NCBI GenBank assembly: GCA_045591315.1
Contig: JAZNSN010000040.1
Location: 1 to 64,000, forward strand
Direction of reading: 5' to 3'
DNA length: 64,000 nt
Origin: HGM04593 sp045591315
Lineage (GTDB): Bacteria; Bacteroidota; Bacteroidia; Bacteroidales; Bacteroidaceae
The notes under the pieces are model-generated. The model saw only the letters and a list, made by a program, of their open reading frames with translations, was not told where the DNA came from and did no database searches. Positions 50,446 to 58,857 of this stretch are shown piece after piece; positions within the stretch are counted from its first letter, which is position 1; each line of letters starts with the position of its first letter. The position numbers and the translations under genes are program-made.

Positions 50446-51006
50446 CTATTGAAGTTGCTTGATTACCCTGCACGGCACACCGACAGCAACAGCGCCTGAC
50501 GGTATGTCACGGTTCACAAGGCTACCGGCCCCGACAGTCACATTGTCGCCTATCGTAACACCAGGCAGAACCGTAACTCCAGCACCTATCCACACATTGT
50601 TGCCCACCTTTATAGGACGTGCATACTCAAGCCCCTTGTTGCGCAACTCTGCTTCAAGCGGATGGCCGGCTGTAGTAAAGCAACAGTTCGGCGCGATGAA
50701 GACATTGCTGCCGAAAACAACAGGAGCCGCATCGAGGACAACAAGATTATGGTTGGCATAGAAATTGTCACCCAGCGTTATGTTGCATCCATAGTCGCAC
50801 CAGAAAGAGGGTTCAATGACAAAATTTCCCTTTACCTCGCCAATTATACGACGCAGCAGGGCACTCCTCTCCTCGACCGCTTCATAAGGCATTGTATTGT
50901 ACTTCTGGCACAGTTCCTTGCACGCGTTTCTTTCGGCAATGAGACTGCTGTCGTTATTGGCATCGTACAACTCGCCACGAAGCATCTTGTCACGTTCTGC
51001 TGACAT
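50446..51006 (-). CDS. Maltose/galactoside O-acetyltransferase (hexapeptide-repeat)
   Basis: A 186-residue trimeric left-handed beta-helix acetyltransferase. The N-terminus MSAERDKMLRGELYDANNDSSLIAERNACKELCQKYN is the Maa/LacA cap, and the core has FWCDYGCNITLGDNFYANHNLVVLD. FTTAGHPLEAELR carries the catalytic His, and VWIGAGVTVLPGVTIGDNVTVGAGSLVNRDIPSG completes the helix. It acetylates sugars with acetyl-CoA, probably as detoxification. It lies 8 nt downstream of pflA and may be cotranscribed with it. Confidence 0.92.
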   Translation of the reverse strand: MSAERDKMLRGELYDANNDSSLIAERNACKELCQKYNTMPYEAVEERSALLRRIIGEVKGNFVIEPSFWCDYGCNITLGDNFYANHNLVVLDAAPVVFGSNVFIAPNCCFTTAGHPLEAELRNKGLEYARPIKVGNNVWIGAGVTVLPGVTIGDNVTVGAGSLVNRDIPSGAVAVGVPCRVIKQLQ

Positions 51007-51014
51007 ACGCCCAA

Positions 51015-51746
51015 TCAGTTTACGAATACAGTATCGAAATACTCGTCAAAGATTCTCTTTGCCTCATCGAGCTGCTCTGGAGTATTCTCCTTGACATGCT
51101 TGAGCTTATACTCCATACCCAACGGCTCATACTTATGGGCACCGAGAGTATGGTATGGCAATATCTCGACACGCTTTATCATGTCGTACTCCTTGAAATG
51201 CTCTCCCAATGCACGAATATCCTCTTCGAATGCACTATAGCCCTGGACAAGCACATAACGCAACCAGAACGGCCTTCCGTTCTCCTGCAGCCATTTGGCT
51301 GTCGCAAGAGTCTGTTTGTTCTGACGCTCCGTGAGGAGTGTATGGCGTTCGGGATTGTACTGCTTGATATCAAGCAGTACAAGGTCAACAATCGAGAAAA
51401 GTTCCTCGACATGGCTGTTCCAGATGCTTCCGTTAGTATCTATGCAGACATGTATTCCCTGTTCCTTAAGACGCTTTACCAGAGGAACCAGTTCCTTTGC
51501 CTGGAATGTAGGCTCACCACCGCTGAAAGTAACACCGCCCTTTTTCCCGAAAAACGGTTTCTCGTTCATCGCCATACGTACAACATCCTCAATATCGGTT
51601 TCCTTGCTCTCCCCTTTGGCATCTATCGTATCGGGATTGGCACAGTATAGACAACGGAAGTTGCATCCCTGAAGAAACACGACCAAACGCAAGCCCGGGC
51701 CGTCGAATGTACCCAAAGACTCGTATGAATGTACTCTAATATTCAT
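51015..51746 (-). CDS. pflA: Pyruvate formate-lyase activating enzyme
   Basis: A radical SAM enzyme that installs the glycyl radical in PflB. The 243 residues start IRVHSYESLGTFDGPGLRLVVFLQGCNFRCLYC with C-x3-C-x2-C and its PflA-specific spacing. VTFSGGEPTFQAKELVPLVKRLKEQGIHVCIDTNG and VLLDIKQYNPERH follow. It is encoded 69 nt downstream of pflB with a weak hairpin between them, which could lower its expression relative to pflB. Confidence 0.96.
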   Translation of the reverse strand: MNIRVHSYESLGTFDGPGLRLVVFLQGCNFRCLYCANPDTIDAKGESKETDIEDVVRMAMNEKPFFGKKGGVTFSGGEPTFQAKELVPLVKRLKEQGIHVCIDTNGSIWNSHVEELFSIVDLVLLDIKQYNPERHTLLTERQNKQTLATAKWLQENGRPFWLRYVLVQGYSAFEEDIRALGEHFKEYDMIKRVEILPYHTLGAHKYEPLGMEYKLKHVKENTPEQLDEAKRIFDEYFDTVFVN

Positions 51747-51759
51747 TATTCATTCAGTT

Positions 51760-51793
51760 AAAAATAGGCCGACCTTGTGAGCCAGCCTATTTT
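51760..51793 (-). terminator. Hairpin between pflB and pflA (partial terminator)
   Basis: AAAATAGGC (51761-51769) pairs with GCCTATTTT (51785-51793). On the minus strand the stem is followed by T-rich sequence. Because pflA lies downstream in the same direction, it probably attenuates read-through rather than ending all transcription. Confidence 0.6.
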
Positions 51794-51815
51794 ATTAAAC
51801 ATTATATAACAGGTA

Positions 51816-54044
51816 TTACATACGCTCGTGGAAAGAACGTGAGATAACCTCCAGCTGGTGCTCGCGGCTCAGCTTGATGAAGTTAACAGCGTAACCCGAT
51901 ACACGGATTGTCAACTGAGGATACTTCTCAGGATGCTCCATTGCGTCCATAAGCATCTCGCGGTTCAACACGTTCACGTTCAGGTGGTGAGCACCCTTTG
52001 TGAAGTAACCGTCCATGAGTGTAACGAGGTTCTCTACACGTGTCTCAGCATCAACGCCAAGTGACTTTGGAATGATAGAGAATGTGTTGCTGATACCATC
52101 CTGAGAGTCGCGGTAGCGAAGCTTTGCAACTGAGCTCAAAGATGCGACAGCACCGTTCTTGTCACGTCCGTGCATTGGGTTGGCACCCGGAGCGAAAGCA
52201 ACGCCCTTGGCACGGCCGTCAGGAGTAGCACCTGTCTTCTTTCCGTACATTACGTTAGAAGTAATGGTAAGGAGTGACAATGTTGGCTTAGCGTTCTTGT
52301 AAACCGGGTGCTTCTTGAGCTCCTCGCTGAAGAAGTAAACCAAGTCAACGCCGAGGTGGTCAACACGGTCGTCATCGTTACCGAAGCATGGGAAGTCGTT
52401 CTCGATTTCGAAAGACTCTGTCAAGCCAAGCTCGTTGCGCTTAACTGTCACCTTGCCGTACTTGATAGCTGAGAGAGAGTCGATAGCGATAGAGAGACCT
52501 GCAACACCGTATGCAAGGTTGATTGAAGGATCTGTATCGATGAGAGCCATCTGAGCCTTCTCATAGTAGTACTTGTCGTGCATGTAGTGGATGATGTTCA
52601 TCGCGTCGTTGTAAACGCGTGCAACCTCCATAAGCACCTTCTTGTAGTTAGAGAGAACCTCCTCGTAGTTCAAGAGGTCGCCTGAAAGCACGGGAATACC
52701 CTTTACTACAACAGTACCGGTGTTCTCGCAACGTCCGCCGTTGATAGCAAGCAAGAGAGCCTTAGCCAAGTTGCAACGTGCACCGAAGAACTGGATCTGG
52801 CGGCCTACAGCCTGATATGATACGCAGCATGCGATACCGTAGTCGTCGCACTCGCGAACCTCACGCATAAGGGTATCGTTCTCGTACTGGATTGAAGATG
52901 TATCTATAGAAACCTTTGCACAGAACTCCTTGAAGCCCTCTGGAAGCTCGTTGCTCCAAAGAACAGTCATGTTAGGCTCCGGTGAGGGGCCGAGGTTGTA
53001 AAGAGTCTGCAAGAAGCGGAATGAAGTCTTTGTAACCTTTGTACGTCCATCGTTGAAACGGCCGCCGATAGCCTCTGTCACCCATGTCGGGTCACCGGCG
53101 AAGATATCGTTGTAAGACTGCATGCGCAAGTGACGTACCATACGCAACTTGATAACGAACTGGTCGATTAGCTCCTGTGCGAATGTCTCATCGATGTTGC
53201 CGTGGTCAAGGTCGTACTGGATATATACATCGAGGAAAGATGATACGTTACCGAGTGACATTGCAGCACCGTCCTGCTCCTTGACTGCAGCAAGATATGC
53301 CATATATGTCCACTGTACAGCCTCCTGAGCCGATGTAGCAGGACGAGCAAGGTCGAGACCGTAGTACTCACCCATAACCTTCATCTCGTTGAGAGCCTTT
53401 ATCTGCTCTGCAATTTCCTCACGGAGACGGATGTTGTGCTCAGTCATAGGACCTACAACAGCCTTGAGGTCTTCTCTCTTAGCCTCGATAAGACGGTCAA
53501 CGCCATAGAGAGCAAGACGACGGTAGTCACCGATTATACGGCCACGTGCATAGTTGTCGGGCAGACCTGTAAGGAAGCCCAAAGAACGGTACATACGGAT
53601 TTCCTCGTTGTAAGCGTCAAACACACCGTCGTTGTGTGTCTTGCGATAGTGATAGAAAATATCCTTTACCTTCTCGTCAACCTCAACGCCGTTCTCGCGG
53701 CAAGCCTTCTCAACAACCTTGATACCACCGAAAGGCTTGATAGCACGCTTGAGAAGCTCGTCGGTCTGGAGACCTACGATAAGCTCGTTCTCCTTGTCGA
53801 TATAACCGGCCTTGTGAGAAGTAATTGTAGAAACAGTAACGTTGTCGAGTGAACGGACACCGTTGTTTGCACGCTCCTCCTCAAGAGCCTTGAGACATAC
53901 ATTCCACACCTTAAGTGTTCTCTCGGTAGGACCGGCAAGGAACGAAGCATCACCTTCGTATGGAGTAATGTTCTCATGAACAAAGTTACCCACATTGATC
54001 TCCTTAGTCCAAAGACCTTCTTTAAAATTCAAGTTCTTTTCCAT
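51816..54044 (-). CDS. pflB: Formate C-acetyltransferase (pyruvate formate-lyase)
   Basis: A glycyl-radical enzyme converting pyruvate and CoA to acetyl-CoA and formate under anaerobiosis. The 742 residues are full length. The catalytic Cys-Cys pair is in YGIACCVSYQAVGRQIQFFGARC, and the C-terminal radical loop is TIRVSGYAVNFIKLSREHQ (Gly of RVSGYAV). The N-terminus LNFKEGLWTKEINVGNFVHENITPYEGD is typical. It has a clear promoter with TATCTTTG at 54151-54158. It is the main anaerobic pyruvate-splitting enzyme visible here. Confidence 0.97.
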   Translation of the reverse strand: MEKNLNFKEGLWTKEINVGNFVHENITPYEGDASFLAGPTERTLKVWNVCLKALEEERANNGVRSLDNVTVSTITSHKAGYIDKENELIVGLQTDELLKRAIKPFGGIKVVEKACRENGVEVDEKVKDIFYHYRKTHNDGVFDAYNEEIRMYRSLGFLTGLPDNYARGRIIGDYRRLALYGVDRLIEAKREDLKAVVGPMTEHNIRLREEIAEQIKALNEMKVMGEYYGLDLARPATSAQEAVQWTYMAYLAAVKEQDGAAMSLGNVSSFLDVYIQYDLDHGNIDETFAQELIDQFVIKLRMVRHLRMQSYNDIFAGDPTWVTEAIGGRFNDGRTKVTKTSFRFLQTLYNLGPSPEPNMTVLWSNELPEGFKEFCAKVSIDTSSIQYENDTLMREVRECDDYGIACCVSYQAVGRQIQFFGARCNLAKALLLAINGGRCENTGTVVVKGIPVLSGDLLNYEEVLSNYKKVLMEVARVYNDAMNIIHYMHDKYYYEKAQMALIDTDPSINLAYGVAGLSIAIDSLSAIKYGKVTVKRNELGLTESFEIENDFPCFGNDDDRVDHLGVDLVYFFSEELKKHPVYKNAKPTLSLLTITSNVMYGKKTGATPDGRAKGVAFAPGANPMHGRDKNGAVASLSSVAKLRYRDSQDGISNTFSIIPKSLGVDAETRVENLVTLMDGYFTKGAHHLNVNVLNREMLMDAMEHPEKYPQLTIRVSGYAVNFIKLSREHQLEVISRSFHERM

Positions 54045-54150
54045 AGTTATTTTATATCAAAGATTTGTGTTTCTTTAAAATCGAATATGAAAAATGCAAT
54101 ATTCCTAAGCGTTCTAATATTAAAAATAAGCATTATGCCATATTCTGCAT

Positions 54151-54158
54151 GCAAAGAT
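54151..54158 (-). promoter_or_regulatory. -7 element (TATCTTTG) of pflB
   Basis: A perfect TAnnTTTG on the minus strand lies 106 nt upstream of the pflB start, giving a leader of about 100 nt. The region upstream is very AT-rich. Confidence 0.6.
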
Positions 54159-54239
54159 AATAAAAATAATATTATCATTGATATATAATCGGCATATTTT
54201 TTTCAATTTATTCCATTTTTAAAATCATTTCAATTTAAA

Positions 54240-54968
54240 TCATTTTAACAGAGCTATTATACCGCTTAAAAGCATGACTGAATATACTATTCTCTTGAAA
54301 GTTGCATTTCCTAATTTCCTATAACACTTCGCACCAAAGAAAACACCTGACACCACCCCCAAAAGACCGGCAACCCAATAAAGGGGAGTATTCTCTGTAT
54401 AATACCCTCCATTGGACCTGTACAACAGATAGAAACAATTGAAAAGGAGCCAGAAAGCCTGCATTGTTGCCATATAGGCCCGTTTGTCGGGTATTGCACT
54501 CACACCGTAAAGCACAACGGGAGGACCGGGCATTCCGAACATCGCTCCCATGACTCCACTCAGTGCACCTATTACGCATTGCGCCCATACGGAAGCAAAA
54601 GACTTGCCCGCCTTGCCGTCGAACAAAAGGAAATATATCGCTACAAGAACAAGAGCTGCCCCAAGACATCGAAGCATAAAAGCACTGCTCAATGAAGCCA
54701 TATACGATATTACAAAGAAAGAGACCAGCGCATTGAACAGAAGAACAACAGGAATCCTGGCCCAACATATATATTTGAAATTACACACAACAATGAGCAA
54801 AGCAGTAGTACCCGAAAGAAGCCCTGACAACGCAACAGCTTCGTTATATGACGGCATAATGTAGGGAAGGAACATCATAATGAATATCCCGAACCCGAAG
54901 CCCGATACCCGTTGCACAAAGCTGGCGACTGCAGAGAGCAGCAAAACCCATATAAGAAGTTCCAACAT
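54240..54968 (-). CDS. TauE/SafE (TSUP) family permease
   Basis: A 242-residue membrane protein with about seven to eight hydrophobic segments. It shows the two TSUP repeats: the N-terminal VQRVSGFGFGIFIMMFLPYI and the C-terminal GALSGVMGAMFGMPGPPVVLYG, whose glycine/proline pattern is diagnostic. Members export or import sulfite, sulfoacetate or other organosulfur anions; the substrate here is unknown. It stands alone between pflB and a tRNA gene. Confidence 0.88.
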   Translation of the reverse strand: MLELLIWVLLLSAVASFVQRVSGFGFGIFIMMFLPYIMPSYNEAVALSGLLSGTTALLIVVCNFKYICWARIPVVLLFNALVSFFVISYMASLSSAFMLRCLGAALVLVAIYFLLFDGKAGKSFASVWAQCVIGALSGVMGAMFGMPGPPVVLYGVSAIPDKRAYMATMQAFWLLFNCFYLLYRSNGGYYTENTPLYWVAGLLGVVSGVFFGAKCYRKLGNATFKRIVYSVMLLSGIIALLK

Positions 54969-55131
54969 TTGAATATCAATTTATCATACAAAGATAGCAA
55001 AACAAATCTGGAGAAGAAGAAGAATTGAAAGATAATGCCGGTGCAGAAGACGAAGAAACAATGTAATCATAGATTATTTCAACACAAGAATAACCAAAGA
55101 TGAAAATATTTTCAACTTTTTCCGCATTTTA

Positions 55132-55163
55132 CTTGCACGGGTCCATTTTTTGATATACTTTTG
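55132..55163 (+). promoter_or_regulatory. Promoter of tRNA-Ser
   Basis: CTTG at 55132-55135 and TACTTTTG at 55156-55163 are separated by 20 nt, close to consensus. The tRNA begins 47 nt downstream. Confidence 0.75.
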
Positions 55164-55209
55164 CATCGTCAAAAACGGAAAGACCACATTCCATGACACA
55201 AAAACCTTA

Positions 55210-55294
55210 GGAGAGGTGGCAGAGTGGTCGATTGCACCGGTCTTGAAAACCGACGTACTGAGAGGTACCGGGGGTTCGAATCCCTCCCTCTCCG
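55210..55294 (+). tRNA. tRNA-Ser (anticodon TGA)
   Basis: An 85-nt class II tRNA. The acceptor stem is GGAGAGG/CCTCTCC, the anticodon loop CTTGAAA gives TGA, and a long variable arm (GTACTGAGAGGTAC) is typical of tRNA-Ser. The T-arm is GGGGGTTCGAATCCCTC and the discriminator is G. CCA is not encoded. Confidence 0.96.
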
Positions 55295-55300
55295 CTAAAA

Positions 55301-55354
55301 GAAAAGCAGACAGAAACTCAAATTTATTTGAAGGTTTGTCTGCTTTTTCTTTTT
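55301..55354 (+). terminator. Terminator of tRNA-Ser
   Basis: GAAAAGCAGAC (55301-55311) pairs with GTCTGCTTTTT (55338-55348), with further weak pairing inside, and is followed by CTTTTT. It begins 6 nt after the tRNA. Confidence 0.75.
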
Positions 55355-55374
55355 GCAAGGATGCCCGCGGCAGC

Positions 55375-55446
55375 GCAAGGGATGGACAAAGTCAATTCCT
55401 CCCTCTCTGCAAGAAACAAGAGAACTGAAAAGTTCTCTTGTTTTGC
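55375..55446 (+). other. tRNA-Ser 3'-end-like fragment followed by a second terminator hairpin
   Basis: CTCCCTCTCTGC (around 55399-55410) differs by one base from the tRNA-Ser 3' end CTCCCTCTCCGC. It is followed, as in the intact gene, by a hairpin: AAACAAGAGAACT (55414-55426) pairs perfectly with AGTTCTCTTGTTT (55431-55443). This may be the relic of a second tRNA-Ser copy. Otherwise the 336-nt stretch 55295-55630 holds only hairpins and no gene. Confidence 0.4.
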
Positions 55447-55559
55447 TTTATAGCCAGTCGGGGGTTGTTCGACTCAACGTAAAATTCGGGCTCACCTGAA
55501 AAAAGTTGCGGGGATTAGATAAAAATCAATCGAAGAATACAAAAAAGATTCATTAGCAA

Positions 55560-55612
55560 AACGTATATAAACAGGAGCCCGGTTTATTGTCGGGCTCCTG
55601 TTTATATACGTT
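55560..55612. terminator. 22-bp perfect hairpin downstream of the NagB/LmbE gene
   Basis: Positions 55560-55581 and 55591-55612 are exact reverse complements around a 9-nt loop. It lies 19 nt after the stop of the minus-strand gene at 55631 and is probably its terminator. The stem is much longer than other terminators in the window. Confidence 0.75.
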
Positions 55613-55630
55613 GTCAAAAGCTGCAGGCTA

Positions 55631-57553
55631 TTACAGCAGTTTCGCAAAAAGCTCTATTGCCTGATATTCGGGCAAGCCTATCTTGTTGAACAGTTCGGCT
55701 GTACCCTGAGTACGCTCTTCGGCACGCTGCCAGAACTCACGTGCATCCTCACCTGGGAACGGAACGATATCCTTCTGCGAGAGGTGACGGAAGATTGCAT
55801 GACGCTTGCGGATAAGCTCCTCCGGGCTGAGAGGCACCGCCATGTCGGCAACAGCCAAATCCCACTCCTGCCATGCTCCACGATAGAGCCATATATGACA
55901 CTCTTTTGCCCAAGGCTCGTCCTTAACCTCCTCAAATGCACGCAAAACAGCCTCGATACATACACGGTGTGTGCCGTGAGGGTCGGTAAGGTCACCCGCA
56001 GCATAAATCTGGTGCGGCTTTACCTCGCGCATCAATTTCTTTACTATCTCAATATCGTCATCGCTCAACTGGCCTTTCTTTATTCCGCCTGTCTCATAGA
56101 ACGGCAAGTTGAGGAAATGGGCATTGGTGCGGTCATTAAGGCCTATTGAACGGCACGCAGCGCGCGCTTCGGCACGACGTATTGCACCTTTAAGGTCGAG
56201 CAGCTTACGCGGTTCAGGCTCGCCCACCTTCTTGTTTGCGATTATCTCGCGTATCTCGTCAAAGGCATCGCCAAAGCCCATCTCCTTTGCTGTATCGATA
56301 TTCTGCAAGACAACATCGTCATAAACAGCCACGTTACCCGAAGTCTGATATGCCACATGCACGTCGTGCCCATGCTCTATAAGACGGTTGAACGTACCGC
56401 CCATAGATATCACATCGTCATCGGGATGTGGAGAGAATATCAGCACACGTTTCGGGAACGGTGTTGAGGGAACGGGACGGGTTGAGTCATCGGCATTAGG
56501 CTTGCCGCCGGGCCAGCCGGAAATAATATGCTGTATCTCGTTGAAGACACGGATATTTATAGAATCGTATGTACCGACACGCTCAAGCAGATCGGACAAC
56601 GAATTCTTGATGTAATCCTGATGTGTAAGCTTCAGAATAGGTTTGCCAACAGTCTGGCAAAGCCATATTACAGCCTTGCGGACAAGTTTGTCGCTCCACT
56701 CCTGCGGCGGTGCAATGAGCCATGGCTCCTTGACACGTGTGAGTTCCTGAGCAGCAGCCTCATCAATAACGACAGCTATATTATCATGCTCTTGCAGATA
56801 TGTAGCCGGGAACTCTTCGCTCACTTCACCCTCAATAAGGTCGCAAGCTATACGTGCCTTCTCTTCTCCCCACATCATAAGCACAATCTTCTTCGCGCTC
56901 ATTATAGTCTCAAGGCCCATTGTGATGGCCATCTTGGGAACTTCGTTAGGATTGGAGAAGAACTTGTCCTGGTTCTTGCGTGAGTTATAGCTCAACTGCA
57001 CCAGACGTGTCGTAGAGTGCGCATAGCTTCCCGGCTCATTGAAACCTATCTGTCCGAGTTCGCCTACACCCATAATCATAAGATCGACACAACCGTTCAC
57101 CTTGCGCTCATACTCCTTGCAGTAATCGTTCACCTTGTCACGAGCAACAGTCCCGTCAGGGAAATGCACATTCTGCGGATTGATATCGATATACTTGAGG
57201 AAATCCTCATATACCCTATGGTTACGGCTCTGAGGCGATTCCGGCGCCATCGGGTAGAACTCGTCAAGGCTATACACCTCAACATTTGCAAAACTCACCT
57301 CACCGGCATTGTAACGGTTTACAAGCTCTGCATACAAGCCTAACGGAGTGCGGCCGGTTGACAAACCGAGCACGAAAGGCTTATCGCCCTTATGCGACTT
57401 TATTGCATCGATTACTATGTTGGCTGCCCACGCAACACCCTCCTTTTCGGTAGCGCATATTCTTGTAGGCACTTTTTCGAACTTGCAGATGCTCTCTATT
57501 GAGGCTGATATCGGCAACTCGCCGATTTTTGGAAGTACAAATTTTGGATTCAT
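55631..57553 (-). CDS. NagB-like / LmbE (PIG-L) deacetylase fusion protein
   Basis: A 640-residue cytoplasmic protein. Residues about 25-300 are glucosamine-6-phosphate deaminase-like: GLSTGRTPLGLY (63-74), SLDEF (Asp97, matching the E. coli NagB proton-transfer Asp), and MGVGELGQIGFNEP (161-174). In that last loop the E. coli Asp141 and His143 correspond to Leu166 and Gln168, so ring opening and deamination may be lost. Residues about 368-640 are a PIG-L/LmbE deacetylase with an intact metal site: FSPHPDDD (373-380) and DPHGTHRVC. This architecture is widespread in Bacteroides and annotated as deaminase-like. In this cluster a role in deacetylating a HexNAc-phosphate is plausible but unproven. 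Confidence 0.88.
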   Translation of the reverse strand: MNPKFVLPKIGELPISASIESICKFEKVPTRICATEKEGVAWAANIVIDAIKSHKGDKPFVLGLSTGRTPLGLYAELVNRYNAGEVSFANVEVYSLDEFYPMAPESPQSRNHRVYEDFLKYIDINPQNVHFPDGTVARDKVNDYCKEYERKVNGCVDLMIMGVGELGQIGFNEPGSYAHSTTRLVQLSYNSRKNQDKFFSNPNEVPKMAITMGLETIMSAKKIVLMMWGEEKARIACDLIEGEVSEEFPATYLQEHDNIAVVIDEAAAQELTRVKEPWLIAPPQEWSDKLVRKAVIWLCQTVGKPILKLTHQDYIKNSLSDLLERVGTYDSINIRVFNEIQHIISGWPGGKPNADDSTRPVPSTPFPKRVLIFSPHPDDDVISMGGTFNRLIEHGHDVHVAYQTSGNVAVYDDVVLQNIDTAKEMGFGDAFDEIREIIANKKVGEPEPRKLLDLKGAIRRAEARAACRSIGLNDRTNAHFLNLPFYETGGIKKGQLSDDDIEIVKKLMREVKPHQIYAAGDLTDPHGTHRVCIEAVLRAFEEVKDEPWAKECHIWLYRGAWQEWDLAVADMAVPLSPEELIRKRHAIFRHLSQKDIVPFPGEDAREFWQRAEERTQGTAELFNKIGLPEYQAIELFAKLL

Positions 57554-57600
57554 AATTTTCTTTTTAAGTCAGTTATAGTTATTCAGTAAATAGTATTATC

Positions 57601-58851
57601 TCAAATGTTTCTTTTCCAGTTCATGACTTCTGAGGCCGGTTCTCCTTTTTCTATCAATGTCTTCATGTAGCGCATATAAGGGTCGGTATGACGGAAAAAC
57701 ATCTTATACCCCTCACACAAGGCATTCATATATGGCTCACCGTTCCTTGCGTACGCAAATCTATGCTTAGGACACTCGCCCCTACATAGAAAATAGTAGT
57801 TGCAACGCTTGCACTCCATAGGCAAGGCATCGCGTTTGTCGCGCCCGAAGAGCTGTTGCTCGCTGCTGCGGTACATCAACGACAATTCCTTATCTTTTAT
57901 ATTGCCAAGTCGGTATTCGGGATATACAAAATGGTCACAGGAATAGACATCACCGTTATGCTCTACGACCAGACCGTCTCCGCACACCTCGGCAAAAGCA
58001 CAAAGCGAAGGAGGAACACCGCACCAGTTGCCCAAAGTAACATCGAACAACTGGACAAACCACTTGCCGACATCATATCTCACCCATTCGTCAAACACGT
58101 CGCACATGAACTGCCCGTACCCTTTGGCCGAAACCGACCATGGAGCTTCAACAGCATCTTCTTCATCGGGAGAGACAATCAACGAACGCTTTCCCGGACG
58201 CTCCCTCACATACTCAACGACCGGCAGGAACTGCATATAACGGTTTAGAGAACGCAGGAACTTATAGACCTCTGCGCCACGCCCCTCACTGCGCGCATTC
58301 ACTGTCGAAAGGATATTGAACTCTACCCCACTGCGCGTCATCATCTCCACTGCACGCATAACGCGTGAGAAAGTTGCAGCACCGCCGCAATCGCGTCTGA
58401 AGGCATCGTGTATATCCTCCGGACCATCAAGCGACAAGCCTATAAGGAAACCGTTATCCTTGAAGAAGCTGCACCACTCCTCATTCACGAGTATGCCGTT
58501 TGTCTGCAAGGTGTTCTCAATATTCTTTCCTGCCGCATATTTCTTCTGCAGCTCCATAGCCTTGCGGAAGAAAGGAAGACCGGCCATAAGCGGTTCACCG
58601 CCATGCCAGCAGAAACTGATATCATTCTGCGAAGCACCCTCGATATACTGTCTGATATAGATTTCAAGGAGTTCTTCGCTCATCCTGGGCATAGCACCGT
58701 TATACATTTCGCTCTTGTCGCGATAGTAACAATAGTGACAATCGAGGTTGCATGCCGAACCTATGGGCTTGACCATTGTTCCGAAAGCCGGCGCGCGCCT
58801 CATCTTGGCAACATCGGCTATATGCAGATTGTTCTTCCTGTTACTTTTCAT
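57601..58851 (-). CDS. Anaerobic sulfatase-maturating enzyme (radical SAM, SPASM)
   Basis: It converts the active-site Ser or Cys of sulfatases to formylglycine. The 416 residues carry the radical SAM motif CNLDCHYC (Cys34, 38, 41) right after PIGSACN. FCWHGGEPLMAGLPFFRKA, TLQTNGILVNEEWC and GLSLDGPEDIHDAFRRD follow. The SPASM-type auxiliary clusters have cysteines in GNWCGVPPSLCAFAEVCGDGLVVEHNGDVYSCDHFVYPE and MECKRCNYYFLCRGECPKHRF. It is 6 nt downstream of an S-type sulfatase gene, which is very likely its substrate. Confidence 0.95.
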   Translation of the reverse strand: MKSNRKNNLHIADVAKMRRAPAFGTMVKPIGSACNLDCHYCYYRDKSEMYNGAMPRMSEELLEIYIRQYIEGASQNDISFCWHGGEPLMAGLPFFRKAMELQKKYAAGKNIENTLQTNGILVNEEWCSFFKDNGFLIGLSLDGPEDIHDAFRRDCGGAATFSRVMRAVEMMTRSGVEFNILSTVNARSEGRGAEVYKFLRSLNRYMQFLPVVEYVRERPGKRSLIVSPDEEDAVEAPWSVSAKGYGQFMCDVFDEWVRYDVGKWFVQLFDVTLGNWCGVPPSLCAFAEVCGDGLVVEHNGDVYSCDHFVYPEYRLGNIKDKELSLMYRSSEQQLFGRDKRDALPMECKRCNYYFLCRGECPKHRFAYARNGEPYMNALCEGYKMFFRHTDPYMRYMKTLIEKGEPASEVMNWKRNI

Positions 58852-58857
58852 ATAAGG

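Noticed and set aside
55150..55428. A 92-codon plus-strand frame spanning tRNA-Ser
   Set aside because: It reads through the tRNA and its terminator. Such frames over tRNA-Ser are a common annotation artefact.
55631..57553. Naming the NagB/LmbE fusion simply nagB
   Set aside because: The loop holding the catalytic Asp and His is changed to Leu and Gln, so deaminase activity cannot be assumed.
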